Assembly: GCA_963727955.1 (NCBI GenBank)
Contig: CAVSII010000004.1
Span: 124,001-188,000 of the forward strand
DNA length: 64,000 nucleotides
From: Bog-756 sp963727955
GTDB taxonomy: Bacteria > Actinomycetota > Acidimicrobiia > Acidimicrobiales > RAAP-2
Reading direction: 5' to 3'
Shown: positions 26,420 to 34,986 of the stretch, piece by piece
Layout: each line of letters begins with the position of its first letter
How positions within the stretch are numbered: the stretch's first letter is position 1
Notes under the pieces: generated by a model
What the model was told of the DNA's origin: nothing
Databases searched by the model: none
Seen by the model: the letters and a program-made list of their open reading frames with translations, nothing else
Translations under genes and position numbers: made by a program

Positions 26420-27694
26420 TCAGCGGAGCCCGTCCCCGTGGACCGGGGCCCGCCGGGCAGCCCGGGCCACCTGGTCGACCACCCATGCATCGCCGGCCCG
26501 ACCGTCGCTCGCCGGTAGTCGCACCACCGGCGCGGCCGAACCGTCGGAACGGAGGATCGGCGCCGGCCGGCCGCCCGGCTGCCCGACCACAGCGGCCTCG
26601 AAGTCGGTCCCCAGGGAGGACAGCGCCTCGCTGGCGCTCGGGCGGCGGTCCACTCCGGCATCGACCAGCGCGTCCTGCCGCTCAGGACCTCCGGTGTCGG
26701 TCGGCCCGTTGCCCTCGTACCCGGGGACCAGAGTCACTGCCCAGCCCTGACGGGCCAGCTGTTCGGCCACGTCCGCGGCGAGCGCGCCGATCTGCCCACC
26801 CGTCGCCCCTGCCACCACCAGGACCCGCGGCGGGGCACCCCGGGCCCGGTGGATGGCCCATTCGACGGCGACATCATCGGGGTGGGTCGGACGGCAGGAC
26901 CGGACGGCCAGCTCGTCTGACCACTTGGCCACGAAGAGGTCACGGTTGTGCCGGAGGAGGAAATTCCGGTAGCGCGGCGATGTGCTCTGCCCCTCGAGGT
27001 GGGCCAGCCGGGCCCGGGGCTCGTAGACCACCCGGTGGTGGTGACGGCGAAGGGTCAGGCACAGATCGGCATCCTCGAAATAGGCGGGGAAGTACCGCTC
27101 ATCGAATCCGCCCACCGCATCCCAGGCGCTCCTGCGTACCAGCAGTCCGTTGGCCGAGGCATAGTCGACGTCGCGTACGTAGGCGAAGCGGTCGGTGTCG
27201 CCGGGCAGACCGGCACCCACGTGGGTGGCCCACCCGTCGCGCCACAACACCGAGCCGGCCTCCTGCAGTGACCCGTCAGCCGAGAGGATGCGGCAACCCA
27301 CCGCTCCGATGGCGGGATCCGCTTCGGCGGTGGCCAGCAGACGCTCGACACAGCCGGCGGCGACGGTGCTGTCGTCGTTGACAAGGAGGAGGTAGCGGCC
27401 GCGGGCGTGGTGGGCGGCCAGGTTGTTCCCACCGGCGAAACCGAGATTTGTGCTGCTGCGTACCACCACGATGTCGTCCCGGCCTTCGAGCACTCTCCGG
27501 TCGGCCACCGAGAGCCCGTTGGCCATCACGATGACCTCGGTCAGACCCTTCTCCATGACAGAGGTCAATGAACCGATGCACCCGAGGGCCCGGTCGGGGG
27601 CGGTCATCACCGGCAGCAACACAGACACGACTGGTGCATCGGCCACGTCGGACCCCCTGCGCACCAGGCCCGCCGATTCCCGGCTTGTGGTCAT
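26420..27694 (-). CDS. Glycosyltransferase family 2 with extra C-terminal domain
   Basis: GT-A fold, inverting. ATG 27694 (MTTSRESAGLV) precedes VVSVLLPVM, then NLGFAGGNN, the metal-binding LLLVNDDS (Asp107, Asp108), ANGLLVRRSAWDAVGGFDERYF and the catalytic-base region FEDADLCLTLRRHHHRVVYEP. This set resembles rhamnosyl- or galactofuranosyl-type GT2 enzymes. About 130 residues follow the catalytic domain and end in a Rossmann-like segment (RVLVVAGATGGQIGALAADVAEQLA), perhaps a partial second nucleotide-binding domain. A longer in-frame ORF to 28000 is only the shadow of the neighbouring gene. Confidence 0.83.
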   Translation of the reverse strand: MTTSRESAGLVRRGSDVADAPVVSVLLPVMTAPDRALGCIGSLTSVMEKGLTEVIVMANGLSVADRRVLEGRDDIVVVRSSTNLGFAGGNNLAAHHARGRYLLLVNDDSTVAAGCVERLLATAEADPAIGAVGCRILSADGSLQEAGSVLWRDGWATHVGAGLPGDTDRFAYVRDVDYASANGLLVRRSAWDAVGGFDERYFPAYFEDADLCLTLRRHHHRVVYEPRARLAHLEGQSTSPRYRNFLLRHNRDLFVAKWSDELAVRSCRPTHPDDVAVEWAIHRARGAPPRVLVVAGATGGQIGALAADVAEQLARQGWAVTLVPGYEGNGPTDTGGPERQDALVDAGVDRRPSASEALSSLGTDFEAAVVGQPGGRPAPILRSDGSAAPVVRLPASDGRAGDAWVVDQVARAARRAPVHGDGLR

Positions 27695-27737
27695 GACGCC
27701 ATCATGGCGCGTCGGACAGGCCGGCCCCGGGAAGCCC

Positions 27738-29105
27738 TCAGATGCGCTCGAAGTTGCGGGCCAGTTCCCAGTCGGTGACGGTCCGGTTGGCCGACGCCCA
27801 CTCCTGACGGGCAGCGTTGGCCAGATGGTGATGGACCTGGGATCCGAAGGCCTCGGCCGCAACCTCGCTGCCCTCGAACAGCCCGATCGCTTCGACCAGG
27901 GTGGTGGGGATACGTTCCACTGCGGAGTCTTGGTAGGCGTTACCGGTGAAGGCCGGCTCGAGGGTGAGCTCGTGCTCGATCCCCCACAGCCCGCCGGCAA
28001 TGGTGGCGGCCAGGGCCAGGTAGGGGTTCACGTCTGCGCCGGGCATGCGGTTCTCCACCCGGCGACCGACACCACTTCCCACCGTCCGGAATCCGCAGGT
28101 GCGGTTGTCCTCGCCCCACACCACCGCGGTCGGTGCCCACGAGTCGGGGACATAGCGCCGGTAGGAGTTGACCGTGGGTGCGAAGCACCAGGCCAATTGG
28201 GAGGCGGCGTGGAGTTGGCCGGCCAGGAATTGGCGGCCCACCGCCGACAGTGCCGAGCCGCCGGCGTCGCCTTGCGCCGGGGCCATCAGAGCTTGGCCGG
28301 AGGTGCCGTCCCACAGACTGGCGTGGATGTGGCACGAGGATCCTGCGCTGTCCATCGACCACTTGGCCATGAAACTGGCGGCCCGGCCCAAGCCGGCGGC
28401 GATCTCCTTGACTCCGTTCTTGAACACAAGATGGCGGTCGGCGACCTCCAGCGCCCCTCCATAGGTGACGTTGATCTCGTGCTGGCCCGCCCCCGCCTCC
28501 CCTTTGGAGAATTCGACGGGGAGGCCGGCCTCGAGCATCTGGCGTCGCACCCGGCCGATGACGTACTCGTCAGCCGATGTCTGCAGAAGCTGGTAGTCCT
28601 CCACCGTGCCGGCATGGGGGACCAGTCCGTGCCAATGTTTGGCCGCCGCCTCTTCGAACGAGTCGCGGAAGAGGTAGAACTCGAGCTCGGTGGCGCACCT
28701 GATCTCGAGACCGAGCCCTGCCGCCCTCTCGATCTGTCGGCGCAGGATGCGGCGAGGCGAGACTTCGACCGGCTGGCCCTCCATGGTCAGAAGGTCGCAG
28801 AGGACCAGTACGCTGCCGGGCAGCCACGGCAAGGGCCGGACCGTCTGGGGGTCGACCACCGCGTGGAGATCGCCGTACCCGGTGTCCCACCCGGCCAATT
28901 CGAACCCGGGCAGAGGCGTCATGTCGATGTCCGAGGCCAGCAGGTAGTCGCACACCTCGATCCCGTGATGCTGGACGTGGTCGAGGAAATAGGCGCCGGT
29001 GACCCGCTTCCCCACCGGCCTCCCGTAGAGATCGGGAAAGGCAACCACCACCGTGTCCACATCGCCGGCTTGGATCTGGTGGGGGAGCGTCTCGAGGGTC
29101 AGCAT
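27738..29105 (-). CDS. Glutamine-synthetase-family gamma-glutamyl ligase (PuuA/GlnA3-like)
   Basis: GS-fold enzyme of 455 residues from ATG 29105 (MLTLETLPHQIQAGDVDTVVVAFPD). Catalytic-domain signatures include EFSKGEAGAGQHEINVTYGG, SCHIHASLW, SYRRYVPDSWAP and VENRMPGADVNPYLALAA. The N-terminal beta-grasp is shorter and divergent from true GlnA, and the sequence style fits the gamma-glutamylpolyamine synthetase group. The neighbours support this: an SDR on the same strand, and on the opposite strand a PuuD-like gamma-glutamyl hydrolase and an aldehyde dehydrogenase. Predicted role: gamma-glutamylation of an amine (putrescine, spermidine or similar) for catabolism. Confidence 0.85.
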   Translation of the reverse strand: MLTLETLPHQIQAGDVDTVVVAFPDLYGRPVGKRVTGAYFLDHVQHHGIEVCDYLLASDIDMTPLPGFELAGWDTGYGDLHAVVDPQTVRPLPWLPGSVLVLCDLLTMEGQPVEVSPRRILRRQIERAAGLGLEIRCATELEFYLFRDSFEEAAAKHWHGLVPHAGTVEDYQLLQTSADEYVIGRVRRQMLEAGLPVEFSKGEAGAGQHEINVTYGGALEVADRHLVFKNGVKEIAAGLGRAASFMAKWSMDSAGSSCHIHASLWDGTSGQALMAPAQGDAGGSALSAVGRQFLAGQLHAASQLAWCFAPTVNSYRRYVPDSWAPTAVVWGEDNRTCGFRTVGSGVGRRVENRMPGADVNPYLALAATIAGGLWGIEHELTLEPAFTGNAYQDSAVERIPTTLVEAIGLFEGSEVAAEAFGSQVHHHLANAARQEWASANRTVTDWELARNFERI

Positions 29106-29143
29106 CCCAGAACTCTGACCCAGTGCCGTCCGGTCGTCCAGCC

Positions 29144-29920
29144 CTACTCGGGCGTCACGTAGGCGGCGGTGATGCCCCCGTCGACCACCAGCGCCGATCC
29201 GGTCACGAAGGAGGCGTCGTCGGAGGCCAGGAACAGGGCAGCCCTGGCGATCTCCTGCGGACGACCGAACCGCCCCATCGGGATGTGCACGAGCCGGCGT
29301 TGGCGACGGACGGGGTCGGACAGCAGCTCGGCCAGCAGCGGCGTCTCGATGGGGCCCGGACAGATCGAGTTGGCCCGGATCCCCTGACGGGCGTATTCCA
29401 CGGCCAGCTCGCGGGTCATGGCCAGAACCCCGCCCTTGGACGCGGTGTAGGCAATCTGGGCGGTGGCCGCTCCCATGAGGGCGACGAACGAGGCGACGTT
29501 CACGATGGAGCCGCCACCGGAGGCCAACATGGCCGGTACGGCTGCCCGGCAGCCGAACCACACGCCTCGTAGGTTGACATCCATCACCCGCTGCCAGGTC
29601 TCGGGCGGGGTGTCGAGGACGCCTCCGTCGTCGTCGGGGAAGATGCCGGCGTTGTTGAAGAGGACATCGAGCGAACCGTAGGTGTCCACCGCCGCTGTGA
29701 CCATGTCCGCCACCTGGTGCTCGTCGGCCACATCCACGACCACGGCTACCGCCGTACCCCCGGCCTCGATGATCTCGCCCACCGCCTGGTCGGCCTGCTC
29801 ACCGACGACGTCGGCCACCACCACCCGGGCCCCTTCGGCGGCAAACAGTGTGGCCGCCACCCGCCCGATGCCACTGCCGGCCCCGGTGATCAGTGCAACC
29901 TTGCCGTCCAGTCGTCCCAT
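29144..29920 (-). CDS. Short-chain dehydrogenase/reductase
   Basis: Classical SDR, 258 aa, from ATG 29920 (MGRLDGKVALITGAGSGIG). Cofactor loop TGAGSGIG at residues 12-19; Asp37 after the second beta strand (VVVADVVG) favours NAD(H); NNAG at 89-92; catalytic Ser144, Tyr158 and Lys162 (YTASK). It sits 38 bases upstream of the GS-like ligase on the same strand, so both are probably one transcript, and it may oxidise an alcohol or imino intermediate in that pathway. Substrate unknown. Divergent from the PuuD-like gene. Confidence 0.87.
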   Translation of the reverse strand: MGRLDGKVALITGAGSGIGRVAATLFAAEGARVVVADVVGEQADQAVGEIIEAGGTAVAVVVDVADEHQVADMVTAAVDTYGSLDVLFNNAGIFPDDDGGVLDTPPETWQRVMDVNLRGVWFGCRAAVPAMLASGGGSIVNVASFVALMGAATAQIAYTASKGGVLAMTRELAVEYARQGIRANSICPGPIETPLLAELLSDPVRRQRRLVHIPMGRFGRPQEIARAALFLASDDASFVTGSALVVDGGITAAYVTPE

Positions 29921-30047
29921 CGGTGCCTCCGGCGGACGGGATGGCTGTCGTCCGCTCCGGCCTTTTCGGGTGGCGCGTCGAGGACACGTCCGCAGGGCGC
30001 ACCTTAACCGGGCCGGTTGGGGGCGGTGGGATACTGGGGCGGTGCCC

Positions 30048-30824
30048 ATGGCCCACCGACCCCCTCTCATCGGGGTGTCCATGTACCGGGTGACCGCGTC
30101 GTGGTCGGCCTGGGAGGCCGAAGACGCCGCCCTGGTGCCGGGGTCCTATCTCGACATGATCGAGGAAGCCGGTGGAGTCCCGGTCCTCATTCCCCCGTCG
30201 GGCCGGCCGGGCACCCGGTCGGAGAGGCGCGGCGGTGGAGAGACGGGAGACCGATGCCGGCGGATGGTGGAAAAGGTCGACGGTCTGGTGCTCATCGGTG
30301 GTGGCGACATCGTGCCCGGGCGTTACGGACAGCCGACCGACGGGCACACCGGTGGGGAGAACGATCAACGCGATGAGCTCGAGCTGGGACTCCTGGCTGA
30401 GGCACTCAGGCAGGACATGCCGGTGTTGGCCATCTGCCGAGGGGTGCAACTTCTCAATGTCCACCTGGGCGGTGACCTCGTCCAGCATCTTCCCGACCGA
30501 CTGGGGTCGGTTGCCCATCTGCCCCGACCGGGGGGCTACGGACCGGTGGTGGTCCGCACCGAACCCCGGTCTGTGGTGGGTCGCCTGTACGGGGAGCGGA
30601 CCGAGGTCATGTGCAGCCACCATCAGGCGCTGGACCGGCTGGGCGACGGACTGGTGGTCACCGCCCGCAGTCAGGACGGTGTCATCGAAGCGGTGGAGCT
30701 GGCCGGTCATCACTTCGTCATCGGGGTGCAGTGGCACCCCGAGGCGAGCGGCGATGGCACGCTGTTCGAGGCGCTGGTCGACGCCGTCCGTGCCCTACCG
30801 TTTCCCGAGGCCGCCCGTGCCTGA
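30048..30824 (+). CDS. Class I glutamine amidotransferase-like gamma-glutamyl hydrolase (PuuD-like)
   Basis: Peptidase C26-type hydrolase that cleaves gamma-glutamyl amides such as gamma-glutamyl-GABA. Catalytic Cys130 in AICRGVQLLNV, His230 and Glu232 in QWHPEAS. ATG 30048 (MAHRPPLIGVSMYR) is the likely start, with GTG 30042 as an alternative; a much longer upstream frame is antisense to the SDR gene. The insert around residues 52-72 (GRPGTRSERRGGGETGDRC) is unusual. The stop overlaps the start of the aldehyde dehydrogenase by 8 bases, implying coupled translation of consecutive pathway steps. Confidence 0.87.
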   Translation: MAHRPPLIGVSMYRVTASWSAWEAEDAALVPGSYLDMIEEAGGVPVLIPPSGRPGTRSERRGGGETGDRCRRMVEKVDGLVLIGGGDIVPGRYGQPTDGHTGGENDQRDELELGLLAEALRQDMPVLAICRGVQLLNVHLGGDLVQHLPDRLGSVAHLPRPGGYGPVVVRTEPRSVVGRLYGERTEVMCSHHQALDRLGDGLVVTARSQDGVIEAVELAGHHFVIGVQWHPEASGDGTLFEALVDAVRALPFPEAARA

Positions 30825-32208
30825 CGTGGTGACGGTCGTCAACCCGGCCACCGAGAGGGTCATCACCGAGGTGCCGCTGGCCGGAACCGACGAGGTGGAC
30901 ATGGCGGTAGCCCGGTCGGTGGCGGCCGGGCCCGGCTGGCGCAGGGTGGCTCCGGCGGACCGGGCCCGACTGTTGCGGCGGTTCGCCGCCCAGGTCGAGG
31001 AGCACGGTGAGGAGCTGGCCCGACTGGAGACGGCCAATGTGGGCAAACCCCTGGCTGACAGTCGGGGGGAGGTGGCCATGGTGGCCGAAGTCCTCTACTT
31101 CTACGCCGGGGCGGTCGACAAGCACCGGGGGGCGACCGTTCCGGTGGCCGGCGGCGTGGCCATGACCTTCCACGAGCCGCTCGGCGTGGTGGCCGCCATC
31201 ATTCCGTGGAACTTCCCCATCGCCATCATGTCGTGGAAGGTGGGACCGGCCCTGGCCACCGGCAACACCATCGTGGTCAAACCGGCCGAGACGACGCCAC
31301 TAACGGCGCTGCGCCTGGCCGACCTGGCCCTCGAGGCCGGACTGCCCGAGGGGGTCCTCCAGGTGGTGGTGGGGGAGGGGCCGGTGGCCGGAAACCGCCT
31401 CGTCACCCACCCGCAGGTGGCCAAGGTTGCCTTCACCGGTTCGACATCGGTCGGCCGCCGGGTCATGGCCGACGCCTCCGCCACCATCAAGCGGGTCACC
31501 CTCGAGCTCGGCGGCAAGTCGGCGTCGGTCGTCTTCGCCGATGCTGATATCGAAGCGGCGGCCGCCGCCACCCCCGCCGGGGTGTTTGCCAATGCCGGCC
31601 AGGACTGCTGCGCCCGGAGCCGGGCCCTGGTGCAGCGGTCGGTGTTCGATCGCTATCTCTCGCTGCTGGTCGGGGCGGTCGATGCCTGGCGGGTGGGCGA
31701 TCCGACCGATCCGACCAACGAGATGGGACCCCTGGTGACGGCCGACCACCGCCGGCGGGTCGAGAGTTTTCTGGCTCCGGGGATGGGCGGTCCCGACGGG
31801 GAGCCCGTTCCCGTGCACACGGCCGGGTCGGTTCCCGAGGGACCGGGATACTGGTTCCCTCCCACGGTGGTGGCCCCTGCCGACTCCGGGTGGCCCATGG
31901 CCCGGGAGGAGATCTTCGGACCCGTCCTCGCCGTCATCCCCTTCGACGACGAGGACGACGCGGTGCGGCTGGCCAACGACACGCCCTTCGGGCTTTCCGG
32001 CTCGATCTGGACGAGGGACACGGGGCGGGCCCTGCGCATGGCCCGGGCCGTCCAGTCGGGCAACCTGTCGGTCAACTCGAACAGCTCGGTGCGGGTGCAG
32101 ACCGGCTTTGGGGGAATGAAGCAGTCGGGGATCGGTCGAGAGCTGGGACTGGAGGCGCTGGATGCCTATACCGACGTCAAGAACGTCTTCGTGGCCGACG
32201 ACCGGTGA
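30817..32208 (+). CDS. Aldehyde dehydrogenase (gamma-glutamyl-aminobutyraldehyde/betaine-aldehyde type)
   Basis: NAD(P)-dependent oxidation of an aldehyde to the acid. PWNFP, GSTSVGRRV, catalytic Glu230 (LELGGKS) and nucleophile Cys264 (FANAGQDC) are present; the C-terminal oligomerisation motif FGGMKQSGIGRELG is intact. Start GTG 30817 (VPDVVTVVNPATE) lies inside the last codons of the PuuD-like gene, and 463 residues is slightly short for the family. In polyamine catabolism such an enzyme oxidises the glutamyl-aminoaldehyde; the exact substrate here is inferred from the neighbours. Confidence 0.88.
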   Translation: MPDVVTVVNPATERVITEVPLAGTDEVDMAVARSVAAGPGWRRVAPADRARLLRRFAAQVEEHGEELARLETANVGKPLADSRGEVAMVAEVLYFYAGAVDKHRGATVPVAGGVAMTFHEPLGVVAAIIPWNFPIAIMSWKVGPALATGNTIVVKPAETTPLTALRLADLALEAGLPEGVLQVVVGEGPVAGNRLVTHPQVAKVAFTGSTSVGRRVMADASATIKRVTLELGGKSASVVFADADIEAAAAATPAGVFANAGQDCCARSRALVQRSVFDRYLSLLVGAVDAWRVGDPTDPTNEMGPLVTADHRRRVESFLAPGMGGPDGEPVPVHTAGSVPEGPGYWFPPTVVAPADSGWPMAREEIFGPVLAVIPFDDEDDAVRLANDTPFGLSGSIWTRDTGRALRMARAVQSGNLSVNSNSSVRVQTGFGGMKQSGIGRELGLEALDAYTDVKNVFVADDR

Positions 32209-32312
32209 GGACTGTCGGCCACCGACCCGGGTCCACGTCCCCGAACCAGTGATCAGGCCCCCTGGTAAAGTGTCGCGTCCATGTTGTCGAGGGGGCACGG
32301 GGGGACCGTTCG

Positions 32313-33278
32313 ATGACCAGCGCAGCAACAGACGGGCGCCAGGACGTCACGCCGGTACCTGATGGGGCCAAGCAGTGTCTCCATGTGATCGGGATGCACC
32401 GCAGCGGGACTTCGGCGGTCACCGGTCTCATCACCATGCTGGGACTGCGCGGCCCCGCTGAGGAAGACGTGTTTCCGGGGACGGGGTGGAACGAGCGGGG
32501 CAACAAGGAGAGTGCCACCCTCACCAGGTTCAACGAGGGGATCCTGGTGTCGTCGGGTGGGGACTGGTCGGCCCCGACTGTCCTCGAGCCCGGCTGGGAG
32601 AAAGGACAGGCAATGGTCGACCGGCGGGCCCGGGCCTCCGCCCTCCTCACCCAGGCCTTCGGTTCACAGCCTTTCGTCTGGAAGGACCCCCGTAATTGCC
32701 TTCTGCTTCCGTTCTGGCAGGGGATCACCCCTCCCGACGCCGCCGTGTTGGTGTACCGGAACCCCCTCGAGGTGGCCGGCTCCATCCGGGCCCGCGACAA
32801 CGCTCCTCTGACCCACGGTCTGGCCCTGTGGGAACGATACGTGCGCTCGGCAGCGACCAACCTGAAAGGGGTACCGACCCTGGTGACCGGGTTCGATCGG
32901 GTCATGGACGGCACCGAAACATGGTGCCGGGAGCTGGTCGACTTCTTGGCCACCGCCGGCCTCGAGGTGGACAGTGGATCGTTCGACCGGGCCGTGCACT
33001 CGCTCGACGCCACCCTCCGCCACCAACGACCGTCATCCCTGCCCGACGACGGTATCCACGCCAGTCAGCGAGACGTCATGTCGACGCTGGATCGGCTGCA
33101 GGGACCCCACTTTTCCTGGCCGGCACCGGATCTGGGGGACGAGCCGGACTGGGTAGAAGACGTCCTGACTCTGCGACGTGCGTTCGTAGTACTGCGTGAA
33201 CAGCACCGGCCCTCGGCCGCGCTGCTGGCCCGGGCCGGTCGCGGGCTCGAGCGTGTCTCCCGTCGCCTCCAGAGCTGA
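32313..33278 (+). CDS. Sulfotransferase family protein
   Basis: Predicted PAPS-dependent enzyme, 321 aa. 5'-phosphosulfate loop HVIGMHRSGTSAVTGLI (residues 24-40); KDPRNCLLLPFW supplies the lysine and aspartate usual downstream; VLVYRNPLEVAGSI is the 3'-phosphate-binding strand and helix. ATG 32313 follows a 104-base spacer after the aldehyde dehydrogenase. The C-terminal 60 residues are helical. Acceptor unknown; the group often sulfates or binds glycans. It converges with the next sulfotransferase. Confidence 0.8.
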   Translation: MTSAATDGRQDVTPVPDGAKQCLHVIGMHRSGTSAVTGLITMLGLRGPAEEDVFPGTGWNERGNKESATLTRFNEGILVSSGGDWSAPTVLEPGWEKGQAMVDRRARASALLTQAFGSQPFVWKDPRNCLLLPFWQGITPPDAAVLVYRNPLEVAGSIRARDNAPLTHGLALWERYVRSAATNLKGVPTLVTGFDRVMDGTETWCRELVDFLATAGLEVDSGSFDRAVHSLDATLRHQRPSSLPDDGIHASQRDVMSTLDRLQGPHFSWPAPDLGDEPDWVEDVLTLRRAFVVLREQHRPSAALLARAGRGLERVSRRLQS

Positions 33279-33455
33279 GGGGATCCGGGCCACGGTGGTC
33301 GTGGTGATGATCCACTCCTCGTCGGGCCAGTGGATCGGTCGACGATCCACTTGGCACTCTGCCCAGCGAGGACAGCGCATCACCGACCCGCCTCAGTGGA
33401 GATCGTGGTTTCGAGTGGTACCCCAAAGAGCTCGCTGGTGCGTGTAGCGCTCTGC

Positions 33456-34580
33456 TCACCCGTCGGCGGTGTCTACCGAGATGTCGAAGTCGTCGGCGGA
33501 CCAGGTCTTGAGCGGGAACTGTGCCAGAACCCGCTGCATCTCGGCGATCTGCTGCGGCGTCAGCCTCCGCTTCCAGTCGCCGGGCAGTTCGGCCGACACC
33601 CTTCGCGTGCGGAACCCCTTCCCCGGGCGGTCGTTGTCGGCGATGAATGATTCCGCCTGTTCGTTCCACTCCAGCCCTAGTTCGGCATAGAGCTGACGGA
33701 ACTCCTGCGCCGGGTCGCGGCAAAGCTGTTCGTGGGTGCGCACCACCCACTCCGGATGATGGGCCGCCGCCTTCTCGAGGGAGGTCAGCAGAACACCGAC
33801 CTGCCAGATCATCCTCTCGAGGTGGTCAGGACCGGGGGCAGGCACTCCCCACCCTTCGGCCACGCCGCGGATGGCCGGGACATCCGAAAAAGGGACGTAC
33901 TGGGCGTCCATATCGAGTGAGATCCAACTGGCCAGGATCGAGCCCGGGTGCCTGAGGAGGACCAGGACGTCGATGTCGAACTCGGTACCCAGCCAGTCCA
34001 GGGCCAACGGGGCGTGGACGGTCTTGACCAGGAGCCTCCGTCCATCGACGTCGGGGTTGGGACGCACGGGGGGATTACGGGCGAAGGCGCCGGCCAGCCA
34101 CATGGCTGGCGAGAACCCTCCCCGCAGATACCTGCGGCGTTCCAGCGCGGGCAGCGACCGGAGCCGCGATGCCTTGCCCATGGCCGGTGGGGACACCGCG
34201 TCGAGGATCTTGCCGCCCACCCGAAGGCGCGGCGTCTCTGCGGCCCCGTCCAGGATCCATGCCCACAGCAGGCGGTAGGTGTCGTTCCGATCTCCCGGCG
34301 ACAGCACTGGAAAGCGACCGGTGTCCCGCTTGGCCCAGATGGCGGAGGCCCGGTCCGCTTCGCTGTCGGGCTCCTTGAGCGGGTAGAGGTTCGGATCGTG
34401 CTGGAGTGTCCCCAAGGTCCAGGTCGTTCCCGATCGGGGCATTCCCGCGATCACCACGGGCCGGCGCCTCACCACCGGGTCGGGCGGAGGCGCCAATTCG
34501 TCCGTGCCTGCAGACAACGTCGTTCCGGCAATCTCGTTGGATCCATCGAGCCCAGATACTCCGTCAGCACCCCCGTACAT
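33456..34580 (-). CDS. Sulfotransferase family protein
   Basis: 374 aa with phosphosulfate loop VIAGMPRSGTTWTLGTLQ (residues 43-60), the classical Sulfotransfer_1-type P-loop, and VLVLLRHPGSILASWISLDMD as the 3'-phosphate motif. The C-terminal part contains the RRLTPQQIAEMQRVLAQF helix typical of such enzymes. About 40 polar residues precede the loop. The gene is convergent with the sulfotransferase at 32313 and divergent from the sulfatase-like gene at 34987. Function beyond sulfotransfer cannot be read. Confidence 0.8.
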   Translation of the reverse strand: MYGGADGVSGLDGSNEIAGTTLSAGTDELAPPPDPVVRRRPVVIAGMPRSGTTWTLGTLQHDPNLYPLKEPDSEADRASAIWAKRDTGRFPVLSPGDRNDTYRLLWAWILDGAAETPRLRVGGKILDAVSPPAMGKASRLRSLPALERRRYLRGGFSPAMWLAGAFARNPPVRPNPDVDGRRLLVKTVHAPLALDWLGTEFDIDVLVLLRHPGSILASWISLDMDAQYVPFSDVPAIRGVAEGWGVPAPGPDHLERMIWQVGVLLTSLEKAAAHHPEWVVRTHEQLCRDPAQEFRQLYAELGLEWNEQAESFIADNDRPGKGFRTRRVSAELPGDWKRRLTPQQIAEMQRVLAQFPLKTWSADDFDISVDTADG

Positions 34581-34986
34581 GCTGGTTACGATACCACCGG
34601 CCGTTCGATCGGGATTCGGAGGAGTGCACCGTCATGTGCTGTACTGAGCCACCGTTCCTAGCCGCCCGAAGCCTCATTGCCGGCTTCGACTCGAGGTCGC
34701 CGGCTAACTGGTTACGGGTCAGGCCGGCTTCGCCGGCTCCTTGACCTTGGCCGTATTGGTCGACACAAAGCCCAAGACCATGCCGAGGGAGGCACGTTGG
34801 TTGAGGGCCTGGATCTGGTGCACGTCGGGTGATGTACCAACCCTCGGTGCACTCGACGACGCCACCACGGATGCCCGCTCGCCTCCGACCGGGTGGCGAT
34901 GAGCTCGCGCTTGGTGGCAAAAAGGGCTCGAAGGCTGCAATCGGCTCTGACCTACACTGGGGTATTCGCCGACCAAGGGGCGCCTT
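34581..34986. other. 406-base intergenic region, divergent
   Basis: Lies between the starts of a sulfotransferase (minus) and a sulfatase-like protein (plus), so it should hold both promoters. A minus-strand frame ending at 34719 reads ...NQRASLGMVLGFVSTNTAKV and could be the debris of a gene, but it has no credible start and overlaps the sulfatase-like gene. A short hairpin GCCGGCTTCGCCGGC is at 34727-34741. No RNA gene was recognised. Confidence 0.5.
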
